A stretch of DNA of 22,635 nt from Clostridiales bacterium (GCA_024684665.1 JAIKWN010000164.1:1-22635), one strand, 5' to 3'; shown: positions 15,561-22,635, counted from the first letter of the stretch. Numbers and translations are program-made. The notes: generated from the sequence alone by a model not told the origin.

Positions 15561-15586
15561 GCCGCTTGGAAGCGGCAAATTGCCGC
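15561..15586 (+). promoter_or_regulatory. Alternative hairpins in the leader of the YhaM-like gene
   Basis: GCCGCTT (15561-15567) pairs with AAGCGGC (15570-15576). Overlapping it, GCGGC (15572-15576) can instead pair with GCCGC (15582-15586) around AAATT. The second hairpin ends directly before the Shine-Dalgarno region (GGAAAGGA). From the predicted promoter the first hairpin's 5' arm is mostly not transcribed, so the two forms would differ between read-through and local transcripts. Function is inference. Confidence 0.35.
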
Positions 15587-15600
15587 GGAAAGGAATACGC

Positions 15601-16566
15601 ATGGAAGAAAGAAACATCCCCGGCCCTTCCTGCCTGATGGACATCCGCAGGGACGACCGGTTTGAAGGATTCCTGCTGGTTCGCAGCGCGGATCAGAAGC
15701 AGTCCGCAAACGGAAAATACTATCTCGATATGACCCTGGCTGACCGTTCCGGCTCCATCAACGCAAAAATGTGGGACGGAACCGTCCAGCCCCCGAAAGC
15801 CGGAAGCGTCATCAAGGTGCGCGCGACAGGCAACGAATTCAACGGACGCATCCAGCTGCGCGTCACCCAGTTCCGGGCAGCGGAACCCCGGGACAGCGTG
15901 GACATGTCCCAGCTCGTCCCCAGCGCACCGGAGGACCCCCGCGCCATGATGGAGGAAATCGCACGGGCTGCGGATCACATTGCGGATCCGGATCTCCGCC
16001 GCATCGCCTGCCGCCTGCTGGACCAGGCTGGCGCCCGTCTTATCACCTTCCCGGCCGCGAAACAGATGCATCATGCGGAGCGAGGCGGCCTGCTTTATCA
16101 CACCCTAACCATGCTGCGGGCCGCGAAAGCGCTGCTTCCGGTGTATCCGAAGCTTGATGAAAGCTTGCTTACAGCGGGGGTCATCGTGCATGACCTCGCG
16201 AAGCTGAAGGAAATGGATGAGGATGCGCTGGGCATGATCTCCGACTACTCCACGGACGGAAAACTGATCGGGCACATCGTGCGAGGCGTTGTAGACATCG
16301 AGGAAGCGGCAAAAGATACAAATGCCTCCCCTGCGAAGGCGCTCCTTCTCCAGCACATGATGCTCTCCCACCACGGCGTCGCCGAATATGGCAGCCCGAA
16401 GGCTCCCATGTTCCCGGAAGCGGAAGTGCTGCATGCTCTGGATACGCTTGACGCGCGGCTTTATCAGATGTACGAAGCTATCGGCAAGGCAAACCCGGGA
16501 GGCTTCTCTGAAAAGGTCTGGGGCCTTGAAAACCGTCAGGTTTACCGCATCCCGGAAGAATCCTGA
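15601..16566 (+). CDS. yhaM: YhaM-like 3'-5' exoribonuclease (OB fold plus HD domain)
   Basis: A 321-residue cytosolic protein. Residues about 18-105 form an OB-type nucleic-acid-binding domain (RFEGFLLVRSADQ, YLDMTLADRSGSINAKMWDG). Residues about 155-290 form an HD domain: H167 in GGLLYHTLTML, the H197-D198 pair in VIVHDLAK, histidines in SHHG, and ALDTLDARL near the end. This order and length match YhaM of Bacillus, a 3'-5' exonuclease acting on RNA and single-stranded DNA and involved in trimming mRNA ends. The ATG has AAAGGA 6 nt upstream and follows its own promoter. An in-frame ATG at 15532 lies in the terminator loop and is not used. The stop codon lies in a hairpin arm. Confidence 0.93.
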   Translation: MEERNIPGPSCLMDIRRDDRFEGFLLVRSADQKQSANGKYYLDMTLADRSGSINAKMWDGTVQPPKAGSVIKVRATGNEFNGRIQLRVTQFRAAEPRDSVDMSQLVPSAPEDPRAMMEEIARAADHIADPDLRRIACRLLDQAGARLITFPAAKQMHHAERGGLLYHTLTMLRAAKALLPVYPKLDESLLTAGVIVHDLAKLKEMDEDALGMISDYSTDGKLIGHIVRGVVDIEEAAKDTNASPAKALLLQHMMLSHHGVAEYGSPKAPMFPEAEVLHALDTLDARLYQMYEAIGKANPGGFSEKVWGLENRQVYRIPEES

Positions 16567-16593
16567 AGCTTCCATCTTCATTCAAGCTTCAGG
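16562..16593 (+). terminator. Hairpin over the stop codon of the YhaM-like gene, weak terminator candidate
   Basis: A perfect 10-bp stem CCTGAAGCTT (16562-16571) and AAGCTTCAGG (16584-16593) has a 12-nt loop and includes the TGA stop. No T-run follows, so termination is doubtful; it may stabilise the 3' end of the message. A second small hairpin, CGGGTG-TTTT-CGCCCG, follows at 16607-16622. Confidence 0.4.
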
Positions 16594-16646
16594 CGATATC
16601 ATATTTCGGGTGTTTTCGCCCGGATCATAACAAACAGGAGACTGCA

Positions 16647-17861
16647 ATGAAAATGAAACGCCGGTTTTTTGCGTTGTTTCTCATCCTGGCCCTCGCGATC
16701 ACAGCGTTGGCCGCAGGAGAATCTCTCTCGGACGTTTACGGGAAAACACTTTCCCGCCTCCGCGTCCGCGCCTCGGCCAGTACCAGCGCCGAGGTCATCG
16801 ACAACATCATCAAGGGTGCCTGCGTATACATGGTATCCTCGAAAACGAGTAGTGGAACAACCTTTGCAAAACTGCGCTACCGGGCAAGCGATGGAAGTAT
16901 ACAGACGGGCTGGTCCGCCCAAAAGGTCGGCAATACCGTTTACATCGATCCCCTGAGCGCGAAAGAAGCGAAAAAGGCCTTCTCGGTTTCCGGCGGGAAC
17001 CTGCCTTCCAAGAAGGTCGGCACCTTCTCCCGCTCTTCCGGATCCTCCTCTTCTTCCTCTTCGTCTTCTTCATCGTCTTCCTCTTCTTCCTCTGGCGGAA
17101 ATCTTTCCTCCTCCCAGATTAAAGACATGCAGACGAAACTGAAGGCGCTGGGCTTCTATTCCGGCTCCATCACGGGCAACATCGGCTCCAAGACGAAGGC
17201 TGCAATCCGCTCCTTCCAGCAAAAGTACGGGCTCACTGCAGACGGTGTCCCCGGAGCGAAGACCATTAAGAAACTCAACTCGGTCTACGCTGCCTCTGGA
17301 AAGCTCCAGTCGTCCTCCTCTTCATCTTCTTCCTCATCTTCCTCATCCTCCTCGTCCTCCGGTACCGTAAACGTCAAGGGAACCATATTCAACTTGAACT
17401 GGTTCAAGGCAAAGAATAACGGCATCTTTAAGGCGATCGGCCTGTATAAGGGCTATACCGGAACTGTACAGGATCTCACAACCGGGCGGAAGATATCCGT
17501 CCGCATCCAGTCAGCCGGCAATCATCTTGACGTCGAACCCTGCACAGCCAAAGATACAAAACAGCTCTGCGCCATCTACGGAGTATCCTCCGCATCGCAG
17601 ATCACCTCCAAAACCTGCTGGCAGCGGCGTCCGATGCTCTTTACCTCACAAACCGGATTCAAGTTCGTCTGTTCCATCTACGGTGTTCCCCACGGGGACC
17701 AGGTGATCACGGACAACAACTTCGATGGACAGTTCTGCCTGCATTTTCTGAATTCCAGAACACACGGCTCAGGCAAAGTGGATTCCGGCCATATGTCCGC
17801 CATCTCGAAGGCTATCGAAATGGTTGGTTCTTCCAAGGTCAAAAAGCTGGAAGATCTGTAA
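16647..17861 (+). CDS. Secreted SH3b / peptidoglycan-binding protein with poly-Ser linkers and an unnamed C-terminal domain
   Basis: A 404-residue exported protein. It has a signal peptide at 1-23 (MKMKRR then a hydrophobic core, TALA), an SH3b-like domain at about 30-110 (LRVRASASTSAEVIDNI is the usual opening), and a 17-serine linker at 133-149. A peptidoglycan-binding_1 domain at about 152-212 follows (MQTKLKALGFYSG, IGSKTKAAIRSFQQKYGL, ADGVPGAKT), then a second 17-serine linker at 222-238 and a C-terminal domain at 239-404. The last domain has a striking set of probable conserved residues: H293-x-D-x-E-P, W325-Q-R-R-P, GVPHG (H349), GQFCLHF (C364, H366), RTHG (H373) and H382. I have an impression of similar C-termini in other Bacillota cell-wall proteins but cannot name the fold. 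CAGGAGA lies 6 nt before the ATG. It probably acts at the cell wall. Confidence 0.88.
   Translation: MKMKRRFFALFLILALAITALAAGESLSDVYGKTLSRLRVRASASTSAEVIDNIIKGACVYMVSSKTSSGTTFAKLRYRASDGSIQTGWSAQKVGNTVYIDPLSAKEAKKAFSVSGGNLPSKKVGTFSRSSGSSSSSSSSSSSSSSSSSGGNLSSSQIKDMQTKLKALGFYSGSITGNIGSKTKAAIRSFQQKYGLTADGVPGAKTIKKLNSVYAASGKLQSSSSSSSSSSSSSSSSSGTVNVKGTIFNLNWFKAKNNGIFKAIGLYKGYTGTVQDLTTGRKISVRIQSAGNHLDVEPCTAKDTKQLCAIYGVSSASQITSKTCWQRRPMLFTSQTGFKFVCSIYGVPHGDQVITDNNFDGQFCLHFLNSRTHGSGKVDSGHMSAISKAIEMVGSSKVKKLEDL
17043..17093 (+). repeat. First poly-serine tract (17 TCN codons)
   Basis: Seventeen consecutive serine codons, all of the TCN type with all four third bases and none of the AGY type. This encodes the linker between the SH3b and peptidoglycan-binding domains. 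Confidence 0.85.
17310..17360 (+). repeat. Second poly-serine tract (17 TCN codons)
   Basis: Again seventeen consecutive TCN serine codons. The order of third bases differs from the first tract, so it is not a recent copy of it. It links the peptidoglycan-binding domain to the C-terminal domain. Confidence 0.85.
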
Positions 17862-17906
17862 TTCTCAAAGCCCAATTCTTATCCGTCTGTTTTCTCACAT
17901 GAATTG

Positions 17907-17935
17907 TTGCTTTTCCCTAAAAAATCGCGTATAAT
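17907..17935 (+). promoter_or_regulatory. Probable sigma-A promoter for the gene at 17977
   Basis: TTGCTT (17907-17912) and TATAAT (17930-17935) are separated by 17 nt. The ATG lies about 42 nt beyond the -10 and is preceded by AAAGGAGC. I see no strong terminator for the upstream gene in the 17862-17906 gap. Confidence 0.7.
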
Positions 17936-17976
17936 CGGACTGCAGTTTAGTATCATCACCTGAAAGGAGCAACCGT

Positions 17977-19317
17977 ATGAACCGAATTCTTTCCTTAGTA
18001 CTCATCGCATGCCTGTTCCTCCTGCCCGGTCTTTCTCTGGCTGAGGCGCAGGATACCACCCTGTCCCTTCACGTGAGCGATGCTCTCGCGACGGATGAGA
18101 CCATGACCGCAGCTATCGACGTAGTCAACGCTTTTGGTCTCCGTACGCATACGCAGGACGGGCAGTTCGTCCTCGCGTTCACGCTCTCCGACGAAGACGT
18201 GCTCGACTTCGCTTTTGAGGCGGATGAAAACCAGAATCTTTACGTGGCCGGCAATCTGCTTGGGGACAAAACGCTGACCATTTCTGGCGAAACACTTAAC
18301 GCCCTTATGGAACAGCTGCACATTTCCGCCACCCCGGCAGCCCCCGCGAATCTGAACCTGGACAATACCATGGCTGCCCTGCAAAGCGCGATGGAGATGG
18401 GTCAGTCCACAATCACCGAATGGGATGAAACAAGCGATAAGCCGGACCTCGCTATAGTTATCTCCGTCTCCTCAGAGAACGCAGCGAAGGTGCTTGACGC
18501 GCTGGAGGCCGATCTTTCTGCGGCTGATTTTTCGAACGTTACCCTGCCAGCCGACGCCGGCAGCGTCGAGGAGCAGATCCAGAAATTCATTGCGACTGTC
18601 AAAGAGAGCCTGCCCGAGGGTGAATTCCTATCCCTTGAGTTAGGAGTTACGATGGCAAGCGAAGTGGTCTATTTTACCTTCCAGGCCTCCTGCAACATAG
18701 CAAACGGCGATGAAAAGAAGGCCGTAACTGTGACCGTCGATGAGGCTCGCACTACCACAGAAAAAGTTCTCTGGGAGGGCGGCGTGACTGTTGCGGTCGA
18801 AGGAAGCGACGAGCGCGCGTTCGTAGCAAATTCTCTCGAGACCTCGGGCGACAACAGCGAGCTGAATCTCGTTCTCTACAGCGTGGACGAATCCGATCAG
18901 ATGACACCGATCGGCGCGTTTGTCCGCGACGCCGTGCATACTTCTACCGAAAGCGGATTCCGCTTCGAAAGCAGCAACGCGGCCTTCACCTACGACGCAG
19001 AAAAGAACCCCACGGAAGTCGGCGAACTGCATCTGCTCCTCACCGCGGACGGCGATGTGCTCAACTTTAACGCGGATGCGCAGCAGACTTCCGACGGACC
19101 GGCTCTTGTCTCCGTCGCTCTTGAAAGCAAACCCGGCGAAACCGAGCCCTCCCGGATTACTGCGGAACTCTATCCCATCAACGATTTCACCGAGGAAACA
19201 CTCCAGAAAGTCATTCAGGAAGTAGTTTCCGAGAACCTTATGACCGTCGCTATGAATGCTCTCTCGAAGCTTCCGCCCAGTGCCATGAATCTGGTCGGCG
19301 GTTTAATGGGAGAGTAA
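17977..19317 (+). CDS. Secreted acidic protein of unknown function
   Basis: A 446-residue protein I do not recognise. Residues 1-23 are a signal peptide (MNRILSLVLIACLFLLPGLSLAE, cleavage near SLA-EAQ) without a lipobox cysteine after the core. The mature part is acidic, rich in Asp, Glu, Thr, Ala and Ser, and has almost no cysteine. Long runs of alternating hydrophobic residues (QFVLAFTLSDEDVLDFAFEAD; later VVYFTFQASC and RFESSNAAFTYDA) suggest stacked beta strands, possibly two similar halves, such as seen in secreted beta-rich surface or lipid-handling proteins. AAAGGAGC lies upstream of the ATG, and the gene has its own promoter and terminator, so it is probably a single-gene unit. Its function cannot be named. 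Confidence 0.8.
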   Translation: MNRILSLVLIACLFLLPGLSLAEAQDTTLSLHVSDALATDETMTAAIDVVNAFGLRTHTQDGQFVLAFTLSDEDVLDFAFEADENQNLYVAGNLLGDKTLTISGETLNALMEQLHISATPAAPANLNLDNTMAALQSAMEMGQSTITEWDETSDKPDLAIVISVSSENAAKVLDALEADLSAADFSNVTLPADAGSVEEQIQKFIATVKESLPEGEFLSLELGVTMASEVVYFTFQASCNIANGDEKKAVTVTVDEARTTTEKVLWEGGVTVAVEGSDERAFVANSLETSGDNSELNLVLYSVDESDQMTPIGAFVRDAVHTSTESGFRFESSNAAFTYDAEKNPTEVGELHLLLTADGDVLNFNADAQQTSDGPALVSVALESKPGETEPSRITAELYPINDFTEETLQKVIQEVVSENLMTVAMNALSKLPPSAMNLVGGLMGE

Positions 19318-19374
19318 GAGCAATAGCATCCTAATCTTTAGCGGGAAGCGGTTTTCCGCAGTGTAAAGCACAGA

Positions 19375-19423
19375 AACGCCGTGGCATTTGTTCCCAGTAA
19401 AGGACAGAATGCCGCGGCGTTTT
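19375..19423 (+). terminator. Rho-independent terminator after the gene at 17977
   Basis: AACGCCGTGGCATT (19375-19388) pairs with AATGCCGCGGCGTT (19408-19421), 14 bp with one G-T wobble around a 19-nt loop, and runs into TTTT. A smaller hairpin (arms 19341-19347 and 19353-19359, GCGGGAA with TTTCCGC) lies just upstream. Confidence 0.65.
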
Positions 19424-19466
19424 CCATCACATGTTTTACGACTTAATCTGAAGAGAGGTGTTCCGA

Positions 19467-20531
19467 ATGACCGGGGCTATCAGACGCATCTGCGCCATTC
19501 TTCTCTGTCTTCTCCTTCTCGTATTCGCTTTCTTTGCGGTACTGACAGTTTTCGAATACCGTCCTGAAGAAGAGGAGACGGTAGCCGCCGCTCCGGGAAA
19601 CGCACAAAATCCGGTTCCCGTCAGCAAAGAGCTTCGAGTTCTCGTCTGGAACACGGGATATGGAGCGCTGGGGGATAATGCGGACTTCTTCATGGACGGC
19701 GGCAGGAGTGTATATACCGCAGACGAAGCCCGCATCTTGCAAAACCTCGAAGCCATGCGAGAAACCATCGGGACGCTCTCTCCGGATTTCTGCCTTCTGC
19801 AGGAGGTGGACGTCGATTCCGATCGCAGCCGACACATAGATGAAACAGCTTCTTTTCGCGCCGCATTCCCGGACTTCGCCTCCGCCTTTGCGAGTAACTA
19901 CCGCGCGCTGTACGTGCCCTTTCCTATTCCTCCGATCGGACATGTGGACAGCGGCATCCTGAGTCTCAGCCGCTATGCGTCAAACCCGGACGCGACACGC
20001 CTTTCGCTCCCCTGCCCCTTTTCCTGGCCCATCCGGCTGGCACAACTGAAACGCTGCCTGCTTGTAACGCGGCATCCCGTCGAGGATGGCCGCGAGCTCG
20101 TCCTGGTGAATCTGCACCTCGAGGCCTACGACAGCGGGGAGGGCAAGATCGCTCAGACCCGACGGCTTGCCTCCTTCCTCCGCTCAGAATACGAAAAGGG
20201 CAATTACGTGATCGCCGGCGGCGATTTCAACCAGTACTTCACCCAGGAGGACGCAAAGGCCTACGCTGTCCGCGAGGGCCTGTGGAAGCCCGGCGTACTG
20301 GAGAGGGAACAGTTTGAAGGCGGCCTGACCCTCTTCTGCGACAGCTCTCAGCCAACCTGTCGTTCCCTGGACCGCCCCTATGCCGGCGCCGATCCTGACG
20401 ACTTTCAGTATTACGCCATCGACGGCTTCATCGTATCGGACAACATAGAGGTGCTCTCCGTCAAAACACAGGACGCGGGTTTCGGCGCCACGGATCACAA
20501 TCCGGTGTTGCTCCGATGCCAGCTGCGTTAA
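19467..20531 (+). CDS. Membrane-anchored endonuclease/exonuclease/phosphatase-family protein
   Basis: A 354-residue protein with an N-terminal membrane anchor (residues about 8-29), after which the catalytic domain should face outward. The EEP metal-dependent phosphodiesterase fold is shown by its motifs in order: N62 in WNTGYG, E113 in LQEVD, the DSGILS segment at 161-166, N215 and H217 in VNLHLEA, D253 and N255 in GGDFNQ, D319 in AIDGF, and the D343-H344 pair in GATDHNPV. All catalytic positions appear intact. The family includes DNases, sphingomyelinases and phosphoinositide phosphatases, so the substrate is unknown. I chose the ATG at 19467 with AGAGAGG upstream; a GTG three codons earlier overlaps that site. 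It is convergent with the reductase at the right edge. Confidence 0.88.
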   Translation: MTGAIRRICAILLCLLLLVFAFFAVLTVFEYRPEEEETVAAAPGNAQNPVPVSKELRVLVWNTGYGALGDNADFFMDGGRSVYTADEARILQNLEAMRETIGTLSPDFCLLQEVDVDSDRSRHIDETASFRAAFPDFASAFASNYRALYVPFPIPPIGHVDSGILSLSRYASNPDATRLSLPCPFSWPIRLAQLKRCLLVTRHPVEDGRELVLVNLHLEAYDSGEGKIAQTRRLASFLRSEYEKGNYVIAGGDFNQYFTQEDAKAYAVREGLWKPGVLEREQFEGGLTLFCDSSQPTCRSLDRPYAGADPDDFQYYAIDGFIVSDNIEVLSVKTQDAGFGATDHNPVLLRCQLR

Positions 20532-20541
20532 AACGAAATAA

Positions 20542-20571
20542 TTGAGGAAGGAACGGCCGTTCCTTCCTCAA
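20542..20571. terminator. Perfect palindrome between convergent genes, bidirectional terminator
   Basis: A 30-nt perfect inverted repeat with 15-nt arms (TTGAGGAAGGAACGG and its exact complement) lies in the 66-nt gap between the two convergent genes. On the minus strand it is followed by a T-rich stretch (TTATTTCGTTTT), on the plus strand by AGTCTTTAATT. Confidence 0.75.
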
Positions 20572-20597
20572 AGTCTTTAATTGGGGTGTATCGTCTT

Positions 20598-22541
20598 TTA
20601 CTCGGCATGGGCCGCGTTGCGTCCGGCTTCGCGACCAAAGGTCAGGTAGTCCACGATGGCATTGCCGCCGATGCGGTTCGTTCCATGAATGACTCCCGTG
20701 ATTTCACCGGCGCAGTACAGACCAGGAATAACGGTTCCTTCCGCCGTGAGAGCATGTGTGTTCTCGTCGATCTGCACACCGCCCATCGTGTGATGCACAG
20801 CGGGTTTACGCGGATACGCGATGTACGGGCCTTTGTCCAGCGGAGTCACAAAAGTGACGCGGCCGAATTCGTCGGGCGTATTGCTGGCCACATGCTCGTT
20901 GTAGCTTTCAAGGGTCTCACGCAGGTTCTCCACCGGGAAGCCAAGCTGATCCGCCATTTCCTCCAGCGTCTCTCCAACAACGATCCCGTTTAGATGATTG
21001 TCAAGGAAGTAGGAAACAGGCTGTCCTCCCATGGTCTTCGCATCGCGCAGATCGGTGACGCTGAAAGTGACCGCATTAGAGAACATATACATCATTCCGT
21101 CCGTCTGCGCGATGATCGCCTTGGACATTTCATCCCGGCGCCCGTCTTCGCGGACAAAGCGGCGGCCTTCCTTGTTCAGCATGATGGAGGAGCCGTTGTA
21201 TCCGCCCAGCGTGTCGTTCACAATGCCGGTCTGCGGATTGCAGTACGGAAGAAGCTGGATCTGATCCATGTTGACGAGATTTGCTCCAACCGCCTCCGCC
21301 ATAAAGATGCCGTCGCCCCGGACACCGGATACGTTGGTCGTACGGACGTTCGGTCCGAGGTCAGGCCACTTTTCGCCTTCACAGAATTTCTGGCGAAGCT
21401 CGACGTTACCTGCGAAACCGCCGGTCGAAAGGATGACGCCTTTCCCCGCGTGCAGCACGATTTCCTTGCCAGTGCGGCTGTTCAGCGCCTTGACGCCCGT
21501 CACGCGGCCGTCTTCAGTGATGAGTTCCGTTCCGCGGGTGCTCGTCAGGATGGTGAGCTTATCGCCGGCGTTCTTGCGGATCGCGCTGCGGATGGCCTGA
21601 ATATAGCCGAATCCGTTCGGAAGCACGGCGTAACGGGAGCGGTAGTACAGCGCTCCGCCGCCCATCGTCACGGTATCCCGGAATTCCATCCCGTTCTCGA
21701 TCAGCCACTGCATATCTCCATAAGCAGCGCCGGCAAGCTTTTTCACGATGGACAGCGTGCCCAGCTTATCGCCGCCGTTCCAGGTCTGCAGGGCAAACCA
21801 GTTCGCGCTGTCGAACAGCGTCTTGTCGCTCGCCTTGTACGCCTCAAACTCCTCACGCACGGCGTCCTGCAGCGCCTTATGCTCTTCGTTCACCGGCTCT
21901 TCCGAAAGAGCCGTCTCGATCAGAGAATCGATCGAAGGGGACCGCTCCGCAAACGCATGATCCTGCAGCTCAGGGATCGGCGCGTTCATGAATCCGCCAA
22001 CAACCAGAGAGTTGCCGCCCAGGATGTCTGTGGACTCGATCAAAACGACGCTCGCGCCTTCCTCCAGCGCGGAAGCAGCGGCGGAAAGACCCGCGCCGCC
22101 CGCGCCGACGATGACAACGTCCGCCGTGTACTCCGGCTCAATGTCATAATGGCGTTCTCTCGGCGCTTTCAACGCGTCCATGTCTCCGCCGGCTTCCTGG
22201 AGGCAGGAAGACACCGCCGCGAGAACGATGCGGCTCGTAATCGTCGCGCCGGAAACCATATCGACATCCAGCGACTGATTTGCCACGATCTCCGCGGTCA
22301 CGGTCTCGCCGGCCAGGTCACCCATTCCCGGCGTTTCCATGGAAGCCGTCACGGCGGCGGAAGTGATGGCGTTGTCGGAAACGACAACTTCCACCGTAAG
22401 CGGCCCGTGCATGCCCGGAACTTCTTTTGTATACGTTCCCGGCGTGAAGGACAGTTCTGCCATACCCAGTGCGGATACTGCCAGCAGCAGGCAAAGCGCC
22501 AGCAGCAGTCCGCCAGTATGTAGAGCGACAGCTGGGCACAT
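20598..22541 (-). CDS. Exported FMN/FAD reductase of the fumarate/urocanate reductase type
   Basis: A 647-residue protein. A hydrophobic N-terminal signal segment lies at about 11-28 (GGLLLALCLLLAVSALGMA). Next is an FMN_bind domain (about 35-115) with the flavinylation motif SGATIT at 97-102, whose final threonine (T102) is the usual site of covalent FMN attachment by ApbE. Then comes a FAD domain opening ADVVIVGAGGAGLSAA (GAGGAG 146-151) and the fumarate reductase/flavocytochrome c core: GGGALYYRSRY, STGGFAGN, AVHHTMGGVQID, GLYCAGEITGVIHGTNRIGGNA. Exported relatives reduce fumarate, urocanate or similar acids with electrons from extracellular flavin chains. The start is odd: no Lys or Arg precedes the hydrophobic core, no ribosome binding site is seen, and an in-frame TGA lies one codon upstream of the ATG. 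The true substrate is unknown. Confidence 0.9.
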   Translation of the reverse strand: MCPAVALHTGGLLLALCLLLAVSALGMAELSFTPGTYTKEVPGMHGPLTVEVVVSDNAITSAAVTASMETPGMGDLAGETVTAEIVANQSLDVDMVSGATITSRIVLAAVSSCLQEAGGDMDALKAPRERHYDIEPEYTADVVIVGAGGAGLSAAASALEEGASVVLIESTDILGGNSLVVGGFMNAPIPELQDHAFAERSPSIDSLIETALSEEPVNEEHKALQDAVREEFEAYKASDKTLFDSANWFALQTWNGGDKLGTLSIVKKLAGAAYGDMQWLIENGMEFRDTVTMGGGALYYRSRYAVLPNGFGYIQAIRSAIRKNAGDKLTILTSTRGTELITEDGRVTGVKALNSRTGKEIVLHAGKGVILSTGGFAGNVELRQKFCEGEKWPDLGPNVRTTNVSGVRGDGIFMAEAVGANLVNMDQIQLLPYCNPQTGIVNDTLGGYNGSSIMLNKEGRRFVREDGRRDEMSKAIIAQTDGMMYMFSNAVTFSVTDLRDAKTMGGQPVSYFLDNHLNGIVVGETLEEMADQLGFPVENLRETLESYNEHVASNTPDEFGRVTFVTPLDKGPYIAYPRKPAVHHTMGGVQIDENTHALTAEGTVIPGLYCAGEITGVIHGTNRIGGNAIVDYLTFGREAGRNAAHAE

Positions 22542-22635
22542 TTGTCACGCCCATGCGCTCTCGCGATGCCTTCTTCGGTCCTACAGCCTTTACGGACCTA
22601 ATCCATCAGCTGCAGTTAGAATATACGCATGCTGA
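22542..22635. other. Upstream region of the reductase, no confident element
   Basis: Read toward the reductase, this 94-nt end segment contains a small inverted repeat (GGTCC and GGACC) and a GAAGAAGG about 27 nt from the ATG, too far to act as its ribosome binding site. No clear promoter is visible; it may lie beyond the window. Confidence 0.4.

Noticed and set aside
16940..17128. Glutamate-rich small frame on the minus strand
   Set aside because: Its acidic run is simply the complement of the poly-serine TCN tract.
20994..22523. Long plus-strand frame opposite the reductase (509 codons)
   Set aside because: Arg/His-rich shadow of the well-supported FMN/FAD reductase on the other strand.

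Overview
The window looks like chromosomal DNA from a GC-rich, uncultured-type member of the Bacillota, probably class Clostridia. The grounds are Gram-positive-style ribosome binding sites (AGGAGG), a YhaM-type exoribonuclease, DUF3899, RecO/RarA/Sir2 housekeeping genes, and oligopeptide transporter subunits of a type I associate with Clostridia. Taxonomy cannot be fixed further from this sequence. I see no tRNA, rRNA, CRISPR array, insertion sequence or phage gene.

Layout. Positions 1-2393 (minus strand) hold a compact genome-maintenance cluster read leftward, recO - sir2 - rarA, with rarA running off the left edge. A divergent promoter region (2394-2573) separates it from a nine-gene plus-strand operon (2574-12985): oppA-oppB-oppC-oppD-oppF, a small DUF3899 membrane protein, tldD, tldE/pmbA and a 94-residue acidic protein. 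Every junction in this operon is either a 2-nt gap or an overlap of 4 or 8 nt, so the genes are probably translated in a coupled way. The operon pairs peptide import with a TldD/TldE peptide-processing protease. Its transporter is unusual: OppA is 785 aa with no lipobox, OppC carries a roughly 210-residue insert, OppD has lost all four conserved C-terminal cysteines, and OppF carries an extra segment.

Positions 12986-13702 form a 717-nt AT-richer island. It has imperfect repeats, a nested hairpin likely to be a terminator, the 3' remnant of a decayed gene, and a good promoter for the next gene. Then follow a secreted flavin-type split-barrel protein, a cysteine-cluster protein, an MgtC-family membrane protein, a YhaM-like 3'-5' exoribonuclease, a secreted SH3/peptidoglycan-binding protein with two 17-serine linkers and an unnamed C-terminal domain, a secreted acidic protein of unknown function, and a membrane-anchored endonuclease/exonuclease/phosphatase-fold protein. 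A perfect 30-nt palindrome separates this last gene from a convergent, exported FMN/FAD reductase of the fumarate/urocanate reductase type at the right edge.

The most notable points are the coupled Opp-TldDE operon with its modified transporter, the exported flavoproteins (one certain, one probable), and a terminator whose loop supplies the -35 box of the next gene's promoter. All functions are read from sequence motifs; no database search was possible.
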